A DNA stretch of 64,000 bases, from NCBI RefSeq assembly GCF_001888805.2, contig NZ_CP019113.1, positions 4,092,001 through 4,156,000 of the forward strand. The letters are read 5' to 3'. Positions 25,402 to 34,662 of this stretch are shown here, in pieces. The notes under the pieces were generated by a model. It was not told the origin of the DNA and searched no databases. It saw nothing but the letters and a program-made list of their open reading frames with translations. This DNA comes from Enterobacter sp. SA187 (GTDB lineage: Bacteria; Pseudomonadota; Gammaproteobacteria; Enterobacterales; Enterobacteriaceae). The position numbers and the translations under genes are program-made. Within the stretch, counting starts at the first letter, position 1; each line of letters starts with the position of its first letter.

Positions 25402-27234
25402 TCAAAACGGGAACAACACCGGGATCAACACTACGCACACCACCATCACGATCAGGGTGAACGGCACGCCAATCTTCACAAAATCGCTGAACTTATAATT
25501 CCCCGGTCCCAGCACTAAGGTATTCACCGGCGAGGAGACCGGCGTCATAAAGGCGGCAGAGGCCGCCATCGCCACCATCATGGCGAAGGGGTATGGCGAT
25601 AATTCCATGGATTTGGCAGTCGCCAGCGCAATAGGCGCCATCAGTACCGCCGTGGCGGTATTGGAAATAAAAAGGCCAATGGTGGCGCAGAGGACAAACA
25701 GACAAAGCAGCATCATGTGCGGCCCGTAGCCGCCGCCGAACTGCATCAGCCCTTTTACTGCCAGATCCACGCCGCCGGTCTTTTGCAGCGCCAGCGCAAA
25801 GGGCATCATGCCGACGATAAGAATAATGCTCGGCCAGTGAATGGCTTTCCAGGCGCTTTCCGCGTCGATACAGCGGAACTTGCCCATCAGCAGACAGGCG
25901 ATAATGGCCGCGATGGGATTGGGGATCTCATCGGTCAGCATCAGGGCGATCATCAGCACCAGACAAAAAATGGCATGGGGCGCCTGGCTGTGCGCGGGGG
26001 AGGCATCGCTCTCCTCCACCGGCATATTCAGCACCACAAAATCGCGGCCCTTCTGCCCCAGCGCGGAAATCAGCTTCCAGTTGCCGATCACCAGAAAAAT
26101 ATCCCCCAGCGCCAGCGGCTCATCGACGATGGCCCCCTCAAGGGCGCTGCCGTCGCGCTTGATACCCACCACGTTCAGGCCGTAACGACTGCGAAAGCCG
26201 ATTTCACGTACCGTTTTACCGATAAGCTCGGAATTGGGGATCAACGACACTTCCGCCATGCCCACATCCAGCGCCTGGTCGGAAAAATACTCGCCGCGCA
26301 GGATCATCGGCTCCAGCTGCTGCTCGCTGCAAAACTCACGCAAATCAACATCCGCCGCCGACATATCGATCAGCAGCACATCGCGGGCGCGGAATTCCGA
26401 CACGCCGTTAACGTTGACCATCACGCGGCGAAAATGCCGCCAGCGCTCGACGCCGATGACGTTCGCGCCGTAGCGCTCGCGCAGTTTCAGATCGTCCAGC
26501 CGCTGGCCGATCATCGGCGAGCCGGGGCGGATCGCCAGACGCCGTGCGCGCCCGGTCAGGCGATACTCTTTAATTAAGTCGCGAAAGGTGCGGCGCTTCC
26601 AGCCGTCGCGCTGATGCTCCGGCTGCTCGCCTTTCAGCGCAAAGCGCATTATCAGCATGTACAGGATGCCAAGCCCGAGGATCGCCAGCCCCAGCGGCGT
26701 GACGCTGAAAAAGTTAAAGCCCGTCAGCCCCTCGCGCAACAATTCGCTGTTCACCACCAGGTTCGGCGGTGTGGCGACCAGCGTCATCATGCCGCTGATA
26801 AGCCCGGCAAAGCTGAGCGGCATCATCAACCGCGACGGCGAGATTTTCATGCGTATGGAGACGCTGAGCACGACGGGAATAAATATGGCGACCACGCCGG
26901 TTGAGCTCATGAAGGCGCCGAGGCCCGCAACGGTGATCATCAACATCACCAGCATTCTGGTTTCGCTGCTGCCCGCCACCTTAACCAGCCACGCGCCCAT
27001 ACTGGTGGCGACGCCGGTACGTACCAGACCGTCGCCCATCACAAAGAGCGCGGCGATAAGAATGACGTTAGGATCGCTGAAGCCGGAAAAGGCTTCGCTG
27101 AGCGTTAAGGTTCCACTAAGTACGAAGGCGATGATCACCAGCAGCGCGACGGCATCCATGCGCACCTTGCCGGTAGCAAAAAGTACAATGGCCACGCCCA
27201 GAAGGCAAAGAACCCAAATTAATTCCCCGTTCAC
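25402..27234 (-). CDS. yfbS: YfbS, SLC13/DASS-type membrane transporter with two TrkA-C domains
   Basis: 610 residues, matching E. coli YfbS. It is a membrane protein with about eleven helices split by a hydrophilic insert (about 205-385) containing two RCK/TrkA-C-like modules (GSPMIGQRLDDLKLRERYGANVIGV and NSELIGKTVREIGFRSRYGLNVVGI). Helical-hairpin signatures are STGVVAIFIPVV with VATPPNLVVNSELL, and in the second half NTATAVLMAPIALA with TPVSSPVNTLVLGPG. The family carries anions such as dicarboxylates or sulfate; the substrate is unknown. Confidence 0.93.
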   Translation of the reverse strand: MNGELIWVLCLLGVAIVLFATGKVRMDAVALLVIIAFVLSGTLTLSEAFSGFSDPNVILIAALFVMGDGLVRTGVATSMGAWLVKVAGSSETRMLVMLMITVAGLGAFMSSTGVVAIFIPVVLSVSIRMKISPSRLMMPLSFAGLISGMMTLVATPPNLVVNSELLREGLTGFNFFSVTPLGLAILGLGILYMLIMRFALKGEQPEHQRDGWKRRTFRDLIKEYRLTGRARRLAIRPGSPMIGQRLDDLKLRERYGANVIGVERWRHFRRVMVNVNGVSEFRARDVLLIDMSAADVDLREFCSEQQLEPMILRGEYFSDQALDVGMAEVSLIPNSELIGKTVREIGFRSRYGLNVVGIKRDGSALEGAIVDEPLALGDIFLVIGNWKLISALGQKGRDFVVLNMPVEESDASPAHSQAPHAIFCLVLMIALMLTDEIPNPIAAIIACLLMGKFRCIDAESAWKAIHWPSIILIVGMMPFALALQKTGGVDLAVKGLMQFGGGYGPHMMLLCLFVLCATIGLFISNTATAVLMAPIALATAKSMELSPYPFAMMVAMAASAAFMTPVSSPVNTLVLGPGNYKFSDFVKIGVPFTLIVMVVCVVLIPVLFPF

Positions 27235-27273
27235 CCTATATCCTTATTCGTTGAGAGGGTAATTATTGTGCCA

Positions 27274-27300
27274 TAAAAAAGCCCCGTCGGAACGGGGCTA
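27274..27300 (-). terminator. Rho-independent terminator of hxpA
   Basis: Stem agccccgt / acggggct with a 4-nt loop, followed on the minus strand by six T residues. Confidence 0.9.
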
Positions 27301-27310
27301 AATCATGGGA

Positions 27311-27970
27311 TCAGGCGTTAATTTGTACTTCTACTTCACCGTCCGGCCGCCGGGTGATGACCAGCGCCTCCAGGCTTTGCAGCGCAAAATCCACTTCATC
27401 AAGACGCGGTGAGTTTTCCGGGGCGTTAACGGAAATGACATGGCAGCCCGCCGCCAGCCCGGAGAGGATCCCGGCGGAGGCATCTTCCACCACCACACAG
27501 TTTTCCGCTGGCAGGCCGAGCAGCTCCGCTCCCAGCAGATAGGCGTCCGGCTCCGGTTTGCCGCGTTTCACCTGTTCGGCGGTGACAAATACTTTCGGCG
27601 AGGGTAAACCGGCGGCCTGATGCCGCGCACGGGCGACCGGCATCGATCCGGACGTCACGATCGCCCAGGGAATGTCCAGCGCGTCGAGATGCGTCAGCAG
27701 CGCCACCGCCCCCGGCAGCGCGATGATACCGGTGGTGTCGCTGGCTTCGATGCCTTCCAGACGGGTGAATTCCGCGGCGATCTCCTCTTCACTGCGTCCT
27801 TTCATAAAGTGACGCAGCGAGGTGATGGCCTGTTTGCCGTGGATGAAATTCAGCACCTCGTCATGCGCGATGCCAAAACGGTCCGCCCAGTTACACCACG
27901 CCCGCTCAACGGCTGGCAGCGAGTCCACCAGCGTGCCATCCAGGTCAAACAAAAATCCTTTACACAGCAC
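27311..27970 (-). CDS. hxpA: HAD-family hexitol/sugar phosphatase HxpA (YfbT)
   Basis: 219 residues. HAD motif I is FDLDGTLVDS (about 8-17), with the nucleophile aspartate and the DxD acid/base. Motif II is VTSGS, motif III includes the lysine in VKRGKPEPDAYL, and motif IV is VVEDASAG. The cap after motif I is helical, as in beta-phosphoglucomutase-like phosphatases. E. coli YfbT prefers small sugar and polyol phosphates. It lies downstream of yfbU with a 10-bp gap, likely one operon. Confidence 0.94.
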   Translation of the reverse strand: MLCKGFLFDLDGTLVDSLPAVERAWCNWADRFGIAHDEVLNFIHGKQAITSLRHFMKGRSEEEIAAEFTRLEGIEASDTTGIIALPGAVALLTHLDALDIPWAIVTSGSMPVARARHQAAGLPSPKVFVTAEQVKRGKPEPDAYLLGAELLGLPAENCVVVEDASAGILSGLAAGCHVISVNAPENSPRLDEVDFALQSLEALVITRRPDGEVEVQINA

Positions 27971-27980
27971 AGGCAGGTCC

Positions 27981-28475
27981 TCAGGCGTTAATAATCTGGT
28001 TAATTTCGTTGGCGCTCAGATGGTACTGACGCGGGCAGGCATGCCATGCGCCCAGCATACGCTGGTATTTTTCCCACATCGGGGTTTGTGCATTGAAGCC
28101 ATGCGTACCGGCATCGAAATCGGTGTAACGCCCTTCGGTGTTCACCATAAAGCGAACATAGCTGAGGTAACGGGATTCTGTCGCCGCATCGAAGCCGAGA
28201 AAAGTGACCCGACGCTCGTCAATCGTCTGCGCGTCTTTCAGGTTGGTCCAGGATACGTGCAGCGCGTGATACATCTCCATAATGTCGATCACCACCCGGC
28301 AGGTCTCTTCCGACAGCTCGCCGAATTCACGATCCAGTTCGCGCATTTGCAGGCCAAAGCCGCGTTCCACGATGGTTTGCAGACGGCGGTAACGCTCGGC
28401 ATTATTGGGATCCAGCATGGTCATCATTTTGTACTGATTCGACAGGATCAGGCGTTGGGCGTTGGTCATTTCCAT
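27981..28475 (-). CDS. yfbU: YfbU family protein (UPF0304)
   Basis: 164 residues, same size as E. coli YfbU. All-helical composition with the family segment QRLILSNQYKMMTMLDP at the N-terminus and FDAGTHGFNAQTPMWEKYQRML near the C-terminus. No catalytic motif is visible. The function is not established; overexpression of the E. coli protein has been linked to mazF-independent cell death, a weak clue only. It lies between yfbV and hxpA on the same strand. Confidence 0.93.
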   Translation of the reverse strand: MEMTNAQRLILSNQYKMMTMLDPNNAERYRRLQTIVERGFGLQMRELDREFGELSEETCRVVIDIMEMYHALHVSWTNLKDAQTIDERRVTFLGFDAATESRYLSYVRFMVNTEGRYTDFDAGTHGFNAQTPMWEKYQRMLGAWHACPRQYHLSANEINQIINA

Positions 28476-28500
28476 TCGTTACTCCTCATTACTTCACGGC

Positions 28501-28531
28501 AAAAAAAAGAGGCACATAAATTATGTGCCTT
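28501..28531 (-). terminator. Rho-independent terminator of yfbV
   Basis: 10-bp stem aggcacataa / ttatgtgcct with a 1-nt formal loop, followed on the minus strand by eight T residues. It separates yfbV from yfbU. Confidence 0.85.
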
Positions 28532-28556
28532 CTTTATATGCGTAATCATGGGCGAA

Positions 28557-29012
28557 TTACAAATCATCCAGGAAAGTTTTATCCAGTTGTTTGAAGGCGC
28601 GCTTAAGCGTGTCAGCCAGCGCCTGATAATCGGGTTTGCCTTCAACAGGGGCCAGCGCCTGCCCGGCCTCCTGGAGTTTGCCCCGCACTTCATAAAACCA
28701 TTGCAGAATGGAGGGCGGTAATGGCGTGACCGAACGCTTGCCCAGCCACCACAGGCCCTGCATCGGCAGGCTCAGCGCAAAAAGCGCGGTGGCCACCGCC
28801 GGACCAAGTTGACCGCCAAGGGCGATCTGCCAGCAAAGGGTGAATACCGCGAGGGGCGGCATAAAGCGAATGGCGTAGCGCGTAACGCGGATCGTGCGGT
28901 TTTCAACAAAAAGCGGAGCGAGGCTCTTTTCCATGGGCCAGGTTTTCGCATAATGCTGTCCCCGACGAAACAGGCTGAAAAAGCTCACATGGCGATCTTC
29001 AGGTGCAGACAT
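28557..29012 (-). CDS. yfbV: YfbV, UPF0208 inner-membrane protein
   Basis: 151 residues with two hydrophobic segments (about 45-65 and 70-92: PPLAVFTLCWQIALGGQLGPAVATALFALSLPMQGLWWLG) and a soluble C-terminal helical region. In E. coli YfbV helps delimit the Ter macrodomain of the chromosome. It is divergent from ackA with a 338-bp gap. Confidence 0.94.
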   Translation of the reverse strand: MSAPEDRHVSFFSLFRRGQHYAKTWPMEKSLAPLFVENRTIRVTRYAIRFMPPLAVFTLCWQIALGGQLGPAVATALFALSLPMQGLWWLGKRSVTPLPPSILQWFYEVRGKLQEAGQALAPVEGKPDYQALADTLKRAFKQLDKTFLDDL

Positions 29013-29350
29013 GGCGTTACCTCAACTTCACATATAAAAATTAAAAAATTTGTGCAAAACAACAACTGCTCGGGACAACGTTCAAAATATTTTGTCATAC
29101 CACGCTGCTATCAGGTATCCTGTTTCAGCCTGATTTGGCCATAGACGACGAATCAAACATCGTCAATTTAATGAATATTATGCCACTGCCTGAAATTTGT
29201 ACAAAATGGCATAAAATTATCTGTATTCCCTTTCATCGTGCCAAAAAGTTAACTGAGCATGATGTTAATCATAAATGTCAGCGTCATCATACGCTACGCT
29301 GTGAGACTCACTGACGTTTTTTTAGCCACGTATCAATAATAGGTACTTCC
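29013..29350. promoter_or_regulatory. yfbV-ackA divergent promoter region and ackA leader
   Basis: 338 bp, A+T-rich, without a gene. It must hold the divergent promoters of yfbV and ackA. Close to ackA, 29277-29323 contains an inverted repeat GTCAG...CTGAC followed by seven T residues, only 27 bp before the ackA start, plus an alternative stem CAGCGT / ACGCTG (29279-29301). Confidence 0.6.
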
Positions 29351-30553
29351 ATGTCGAGTAAGTTAGTACTGGTTCTGAACTGCGGTAGCTCCTCACTGAA
29401 ATTCGCAATTATCGATGCTGTAAACGGTGAAGAGTACCTTTCTGGTTTAGCCGAATGTTTCCATCTTCCTGAAGCCCGCCTGAAATGGAAAATGGACGGC
29501 AATAAACAAGAAGCGGCTTTAGGTGCAGGTGCCGCTCACAGTGAAGCGCTGAACTTTATCGTTAACACTATTCTGGCACAAAAACCAGAACTGTCTGCGC
29601 AGCTGACCGCGATTGGTCACCGTATCGTCCACGGCGGTGAAAAATTCACCAGCTCCGTAATCATCGACGAGTCCGTGATCCAGGGTATCAAAGACGCCGC
29701 GCCGTTCGCACCGCTGCATAACCCGGCTCATCTGATCGGCATTACCGAAGCACTGAAATCCTTCCCGCATCTGAAAGACAAAAACGTGGCAGTGTTCGAC
29801 ACCGCGTTCCATCAGACCATGCCGGAAGAGTCTTACCTCTATGCCCTGCCGTACAACCTGTACAAAGAGCACGGCGTTCGTCGTTACGGTTTCCACGGCA
29901 CCAGCCACTACTTCGTGACGCAAGAAGCGGCCAAAATGCTGAACAAGCCGGTAGCAGAACTGAACATCATCACCTGCCACCTGGGTAACGGCGGTTCTGT
30001 TTCCGCTATCCGCAACGGCGAGTGTGTCGATACTTCCATGGGTCTGACCCCGCTGGAAGGCCTGGTAATGGGCACCCGTACCGGTGACCTGGATCCGGCT
30101 ATTATCTTCTTCCTGCACGATAACCTGGGCATGAGCGTTGATGACATCAACACCATGCTGACCAAACAGTCCGGCCTGCTGGGTCTGACCGAAGTCACCA
30201 GCGACTGCCGTTATGTTGAAGACAACTACGCAGAAAAAGCGGACGCTAAACGTGCAATGGACGTTTACTGCCACCGTCTGGCGAAATACATCGGCTCTTA
30301 CACTGCGCTGATGGACGGCCGTCTGGACGCCGTTGTCTTCACCGGCGGTATCGGTGAAAACGCCGCAATGGTGCGTGAACTGTCCCTGGGCAAACTGGGC
30401 GTTCTGGGCTTCGATGTTGATCATGAACGTAACCTGGCTGCCCGCTTCGGCAAATCCGGTTTCATCAACAAAGAAGGCACCACCCCGGCGATGGTTATCC
30501 CGACCAACGAAGAGCTGGTCATCGCACAAGACGCTAACCGTCTGACTGCCTGA
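29351..30553 (+). CDS. ackA: Acetate kinase
   Basis: 400 residues. It converts acetyl phosphate and ADP to acetate and ATP in the cytoplasm. ASKHA-fold signatures are VLNCGSSSLKFA (about 6-17), YGFHGTSHYFV (about 176-186), and the C-terminal FTGGIGENAAMVR. Codon usage is strongly biased, as expected for a highly expressed gene. pta follows after 78 bp containing a weak terminator hairpin. Confidence 0.99.
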   Translation: MSSKLVLVLNCGSSSLKFAIIDAVNGEEYLSGLAECFHLPEARLKWKMDGNKQEAALGAGAAHSEALNFIVNTILAQKPELSAQLTAIGHRIVHGGEKFTSSVIIDESVIQGIKDAAPFAPLHNPAHLIGITEALKSFPHLKDKNVAVFDTAFHQTMPEESYLYALPYNLYKEHGVRRYGFHGTSHYFVTQEAAKMLNKPVAELNIITCHLGNGGSVSAIRNGECVDTSMGLTPLEGLVMGTRTGDLDPAIIFFLHDNLGMSVDDINTMLTKQSGLLGLTEVTSDCRYVEDNYAEKADAKRAMDVYCHRLAKYIGSYTALMDGRLDAVVFTGGIGENAAMVRELSLGKLGVLGFDVDHERNLAARFGKSGFINKEGTTPAMVIPTNEELVIAQDANRLTA

Positions 30554-30560
30554 TTCACCA

Positions 30561-30592
30561 CACCGCCAGCCAACGCTGGCGGTGCTGTTTTA
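30561..30592 (+). terminator. Hairpin between ackA and pta (attenuating terminator)
   Basis: 9-bp stem accgccagc / gctggcggt with a 4-nt loop and a short T-tract (ctgtttta). The tract is weak, so partial read-through into pta is likely. Confidence 0.65.
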
Positions 30593-30631
30593 TCTTCCGC
30601 CCGCAGCGGCGGTAACGAAAGAGGATAAATC

Positions 30632-32773
30632 GTGTCCCGTATTATTATGCTCATCCCTACCGGAACCAGCGTCGGCCTGACCAGCGTCAGCCTCGGTGTG
30701 ATCCGTGCAATGGAACGCAAAGGCGTTCGTCTGAGCGTGTTCAAACCTATCGCCCAGCCGCGCGCTGGCGGCGATGCCCCTGACCAGACCACCACCATCG
30801 TGCGCGCAAACTCCGGCCTGCCGGCTGCGGAACCGCTGAAAATGAGCCACGTGGAATCTCTGCTCTCCAGCAACCAGAAAGATGTGCTGATGGAAGAGAT
30901 CATCGCCCGCTACCACGAAAGCGCGAAAGACGCGGAAGTGGTGCTGGTTGAAGGCCTGGTGCCGACGCGTAAGCATCAGTTCGCCCAGTCGCTGAACTAT
31001 GAAATCGCCAAAACCCTGAATGCCGAAATCGTGTTTGTCATGTCCCAGGGCACCGATACGGCGGAGCAGATCAAAGAGCGTATTGAACTGACCCGCAGCA
31101 GCTTCGGCGGCGCGAAAAACGCCAACATTACCGGCGTTATCGTTAACAAGCTGAATGCCCCGGTTGACGAGCAGGGTCGTACCCGCCCGGATCTGTCCGA
31201 GATTTTCGACGACTCTTCCAAAGCGCAGGTCAGCAATATCGATCCGACCCAGCTGCAACACTCCAGCGCGCTGCCAGTGCTGGGCGCAGTGCCGTGGAGC
31301 TTCGATCTGATCGCCACCCGTGCTATCGATATGGCGCGTCACCTGAACGCCACCATCGTTAACGAAGGCGACATCAATACCCGCCGCGTGAAGTCCGTGA
31401 CTTTCTGCGCGCGCAGCATTCCGCACATGCTGGAACATTTCCGTCCGGGCTCCCTGCTGGTGACGTCTGCAGACCGTCCTGACGTGCTGGTGGCCGCCTG
31501 CCTCGCCGCGATGAACGGCGTGGAAATCGGCGCTATCCTGCTGACCGGCGCTTATGAAATGGACGCCCGCGTCGCCAAACTGTGTGAACGTGCTTTCGCC
31601 ACCGGCCTGCCGGTATTCATGGTGAACACCAACACCTGGCAGACCTCCCTGAGCCTGCAAAGCTTCAACCTCGAAGTGCCGGCTGATGACCACCAGCGTA
31701 TCGAGAAAGTTCAGGAATACGTTGCCAGCTACATCAATGCTGACTGGATCGAGTCCCTGACCGCCACCTCCGAGCGTAGCCGTCGTCTCTCTCCGCCAGC
31801 GTTCCGCTATCAGCTGACCGAGCTGGCCCGTCAGGCTGGCAAACGCGTTGTGCTGCCGGAAGGCGACGAGCCGCGTACCGTTAAAGCGGCTGCCATCTGC
31901 GCAGAGCGCGGCATCGCCACCTGTGTGCTGCTGGGTAACCCGGACGAAATCAACCGCGTTGCGGCATCCCAGGGCGTAGAGCTGGGCGCTGGCATTGAAA
32001 TCGTCGATCCGGAAGTGGTGCGTGAAAGCTACGTTGCCCGTCTGGTTGAGCTGCGTAAGAACAAAGGCATGACCGAAGCCGTTGCCCGCGAACAGCTGGA
32101 AGACAACGTGGTGCTGGGTACGCTGATGCTGGAGCAGGACGAAGTTGACGGTCTGGTTTCCGGTGCGGTTCACACCACCGCGAACACCATCCGTCCGCCG
32201 TTACAGCTGATCAAAACCGCGCCGGGTAGCTCGCTGGTCTCTTCCGTGTTCTTCATGCTGCTGCCGGAACAGGTTTATGTTTACGGTGACTGCGCGATCA
32301 ACCCGGATCCGACCGCTGAACAGCTGGCAGAGATCGCTATCCAGTCCGCTGACTCCGCCGTGGCCTTCGGTATCGAGCCGCGCGTGGCAATGCTCTCCTA
32401 CTCCACCGGTAACTCTGGTGCAGGTAGCGACGTAGAGAAAGTCCGCGAAGCGACCCGTATCGCTCAGGAAAAACGTCCGGATCTGGTTATCGACGGTCCG
32501 TTGCAGTATGACGCAGCAGTAATGGCTGACGTGGCGAAATCCAAAGCGCCGAACTCGCCGGTTGCGGGTCGTGCTACCGTGTTCATCTTCCCGGATCTGA
32601 ATACCGGTAACACCACTTACAAAGCGGTACAGCGTTCTGCCGACCTGATCTCCATCGGGCCGATGCTGCAGGGTATGCGTAAGCCGGTGAACGACCTGTC
32701 CCGTGGCGCGCTGGTAGACGATATTGTCTACACCATCGCCCTGACGGCGATCCAGTCTTCGCAGCAGCAGTAA
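30632..32773 (+). CDS. pta: Phosphate acetyltransferase
   Basis: 713 residues, starting at GTG 30632 with GAGG upstream. It interconverts acetyl-CoA and acetyl phosphate. The N-terminal domain resembles a dethiobiotin-synthetase P-loop fold (IPTGTSVGLTSVSLG). A DRTGG-type domain lies in the middle (about 220-340), and the catalytic phosphotransacetylase domain runs from about 390 to the end (VVLPEGDEPRTVKAA, YSTGNSGAGSDVEKV, GRATVFIFPDLNTGNTTYKAVQR). The three-domain long form is typical of enterobacteria. Confidence 0.98.
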   Translation: MSRIIMLIPTGTSVGLTSVSLGVIRAMERKGVRLSVFKPIAQPRAGGDAPDQTTTIVRANSGLPAAEPLKMSHVESLLSSNQKDVLMEEIIARYHESAKDAEVVLVEGLVPTRKHQFAQSLNYEIAKTLNAEIVFVMSQGTDTAEQIKERIELTRSSFGGAKNANITGVIVNKLNAPVDEQGRTRPDLSEIFDDSSKAQVSNIDPTQLQHSSALPVLGAVPWSFDLIATRAIDMARHLNATIVNEGDINTRRVKSVTFCARSIPHMLEHFRPGSLLVTSADRPDVLVAACLAAMNGVEIGAILLTGAYEMDARVAKLCERAFATGLPVFMVNTNTWQTSLSLQSFNLEVPADDHQRIEKVQEYVASYINADWIESLTATSERSRRLSPPAFRYQLTELARQAGKRVVLPEGDEPRTVKAAAICAERGIATCVLLGNPDEINRVAASQGVELGAGIEIVDPEVVRESYVARLVELRKNKGMTEAVAREQLEDNVVLGTLMLEQDEVDGLVSGAVHTTANTIRPPLQLIKTAPGSSLVSSVFFMLLPEQVYVYGDCAINPDPTAEQLAEIAIQSADSAVAFGIEPRVAMLSYSTGNSGAGSDVEKVREATRIAQEKRPDLVIDGPLQYDAAVMADVAKSKAPNSPVAGRATVFIFPDLNTGNTTYKAVQRSADLISIGPMLQGMRKPVNDLSRGALVDDIVYTIALTAIQSSQQQ

Positions 32774-32781
32774 TACCGGAC

Positions 32782-32848
32782 GCCCGGTGGCGCTAACGCT
32801 TACCGGGCCTACGGTTTTGTAGGCCGGATAAGCGAAGCGCCATCCGGC
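32782..32848. repeat. REP/BIME element after pta
   Basis: Two inverted REP units (gcccggtggcg...accgggcctac and gtaggccggataag...catccggc) separated by a 6-nt linker. Confidence 0.9.
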
Positions 32849-32851
32849 AAG

Positions 32852-32880
32852 AAAGGCGACCCCATACAGGTCGCCTTTTT
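32852..32880 (+). terminator. Terminator between convergent pta and transketolase genes
   Basis: Stem aaaggcgacc / ggtcgccttt with a 7-nt loop and a T-run; A/T flanks allow action in both directions. The transketolase stop codon is directly adjacent at 32883. Confidence 0.85.
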
Positions 32881-32882
32881 AT

Positions 32883-33836
32883 TTACAACAACTCCCGCGC
32901 CGCCGTGACAATATCCTGCGCCGTCAGGCCATACTCTTTTTGCAGGAAATCCTGGGTGCCCACCTGGCCGTACCGCCCTTTAACCCCGACGCGACGCATC
33001 GGCACCGGGCAGGTTTCCACCAGCACTTCCGCCACCGCAGAACCCAGTCCGTTGTGAATACTGTGGTTTTCACAGGTCACCACTTTGCCGGTTTTCTCGG
33101 CGTAGTTTTTGATCAGCATCCGGTCAATGGGTTTTAGCGTGAACATGTCGATCACCGCCGCGCTGACACCCTCCTGCGCCAGCGTCTCTGCGGCTTGCAA
33201 CGCTTCCGCCACCATAATGCCGTTCGCGATAAGCGTGATGTCGCTGCCATCGCGCAGCACGTTGCCTTTGCCGATGGTAAAAACCGAGCCGGGCGCATAA
33301 ACCGTCGCCGCCTGTTTACGGATGGTGCGCAGCCAGTAAAAGCCGTCGAGCGTCATCAGCTGGCGCAGCACATCATCGAACATCACCGCGTCGGTAACTT
33401 CCAGCACCACCGAGTGCGCCAGCCCGCGCACAATGCCCATATCCTCGAAGGACATGTGGGTGCCGCCATTGTGACAGGCGGTCACCCCCGCATCTGAGGC
33501 AATAACCTTCACGTTATTGCGCTGATAGTCCAGCGCCATAAACAGCTGATCGAAACAGCGACGGCTGGCGAAGGCGGTAAAGGTATGCACAAAGGGTTTA
33601 CGCCCAGTGAGGGAAAGCCCCGCCGCGGTGCCGATGACGTTAGCTTCCATGATGCCGCAGTTGATCACGTGCTGCGGATAACGCTTGTGCACGCCATCCA
33701 TCGCCATGGAACTCATCAAATCCGCTTCCAGCGCGATAATATCGCTGCCGCTCTCAATCTGCTCTGCCACAAATCCGGCGTACACTTTACGCATTTCAAC
33801 GGCGTCTTTTCCCCCGACGGGTGCGAGCTTAATCAT
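32883..33836 (-). CDS. Transketolase C-terminal subunit (split transketolase)
   Basis: 317 residues comprising the pyrimidine-binding and C-terminal domains of transketolase. The pyrimidine-domain segment HVINCGIMEANVIGTAAGLSLTGRKPFVHTFTAFASRRCFDQL contains the glutamate (GIMEAN) expected to activate thiamine pyrophosphate. The C-terminal domain follows from about residue 190. It overlaps the N-terminal subunit by 8 bp, so the two halves are translationally coupled and should form an alpha2beta2 enzyme. It is the last gene of the PTS operon. Split enzymes of this kind handle ketose phosphates; the exact substrate here is unknown. Confidence 0.92.
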   Translation of the reverse strand: MIKLAPVGGKDAVEMRKVYAGFVAEQIESGSDIIALEADLMSSMAMDGVHKRYPQHVINCGIMEANVIGTAAGLSLTGRKPFVHTFTAFASRRCFDQLFMALDYQRNNVKVIASDAGVTACHNGGTHMSFEDMGIVRGLAHSVVLEVTDAVMFDDVLRQLMTLDGFYWLRTIRKQAATVYAPGSVFTIGKGNVLRDGSDITLIANGIMVAEALQAAETLAQEGVSAAVIDMFTLKPIDRMLIKNYAEKTGKVVTCENHSIHNGLGSAVAEVLVETCPVPMRRVGVKGRYGQVGTQDFLQKEYGLTAQDIVTAARELL

Positions 33837-34662
33837 GCGCGGCCTCCAGTTGTGCGATGGTCTGATCCAGCGCCTGCTTCATCTCATCCGTCAGGCGTAA
33901 ATGGTGTGAATTGCCGAGCTGTTCCAGATAAGGCACGCCCTGGCCCTTGATGCTGTCGAGGATCACCACCCTGGGGCGCGCCTCCGCCGCCGGTCGCGGC
34001 GCCACTACCTCCAGCAGCCCGGCAATGTCGTCGCCTTTAACGGTATAAACGTCATAGCCGAAGGCGCGGAATTTCCCCTCCAGATCGAAGGCGCAGATGA
34101 TCTCGTCCAGCTCGCCGTCCAGCTGCTGTTTGTTCCAGTCGACAAATACCGTCAGGTTATTCAGCCGGTGATGAGCGATAAACTGGAACGCCTCCCAGCA
34201 CTGGCCTTCGTTCAGCTCGCCGTCGCCGACGATGCAGAACACCCGGTTCGCGCGCCCGGCCAGCTTATGGGATAACGCCATGCCGCCCGCGATGGAGATC
34301 CCCTGCCCCAGCGAGCCGGTGGTCGCATCCACGCCGCGGGTTTTCAGCCGATCCGGGTGGCTTGGCAGGCGTGTGCCGTTCTGATTAAGGGTCTGCAACT
34401 CCTCAAGCGGGAAATAGCCCTTAATGGCGAGAGTACTGTAGAGCGCCGGCCCGGCATGCCCCTTCGACAGGACGAAGTAATCACGCTGCGGCCAGTCGGG
34501 ATCCGCCGGATCGATACGCATCACTTCGCCGTACAATACCGCCAGGGTTTCCACCACCGACATGCTGCCGCCGTAATGCCCGAAACCCAGCGTGGTCAGT
34601 GATTTCAGGGTGGCGATGCGGATCTCCCGCGCCAGCTGCGTCAGTTCTGCAATACTGCTCAT
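33829..34662 (-). CDS. Transketolase N-terminal (TPP-binding) subunit
   Basis: 277 residues. The thiamine pyrophosphate/Mg2+ motif is GDGELNEGQCWEAF...VDWN. Conserved histidines of the transketolase active site are suggested by LSKGHAGPALY, SHPD and the GSLGQG loop. It overlaps the PTS IIC stop (ATGA, 4 bp) and the C-terminal subunit start. The two-gene arrangement resembles split transketolases such as Salmonella STM2340-2341, which I recall at the same chromosomal place. Confidence 0.92.
   Translation of the reverse strand: MSSIAELTQLAREIRIATLKSLTTLGFGHYGGSMSVVETLAVLYGEVMRIDPADPDWPQRDYFVLSKGHAGPALYSTLAIKGYFPLEELQTLNQNGTRLPSHPDRLKTRGVDATTGSLGQGISIAGGMALSHKLAGRANRVFCIVGDGELNEGQCWEAFQFIAHHRLNNLTVFVDWNKQQLDGELDEIICAFDLEGKFRAFGYDVYTVKGDDIAGLLEVVAPRPAAEARPRVVILDSIKGQGVPYLEQLGNSHHLRLTDEMKQALDQTIAQLEAAHD

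Noticed and set aside
30590..32173. 527-codon minus-strand frame antisense to pta
   Set aside because: Shadow of the strongly codon-biased pta gene; His/Gln/Arg-rich translation without any recognisable domain.
32883..34662. Broken full-length transketolase (frameshift) rather than two subunits
   Set aside because: Both halves have proper starts and stops, an 8-bp overlap typical of coupled genes, and the split falls at the known domain boundary of two-subunit transketolases.
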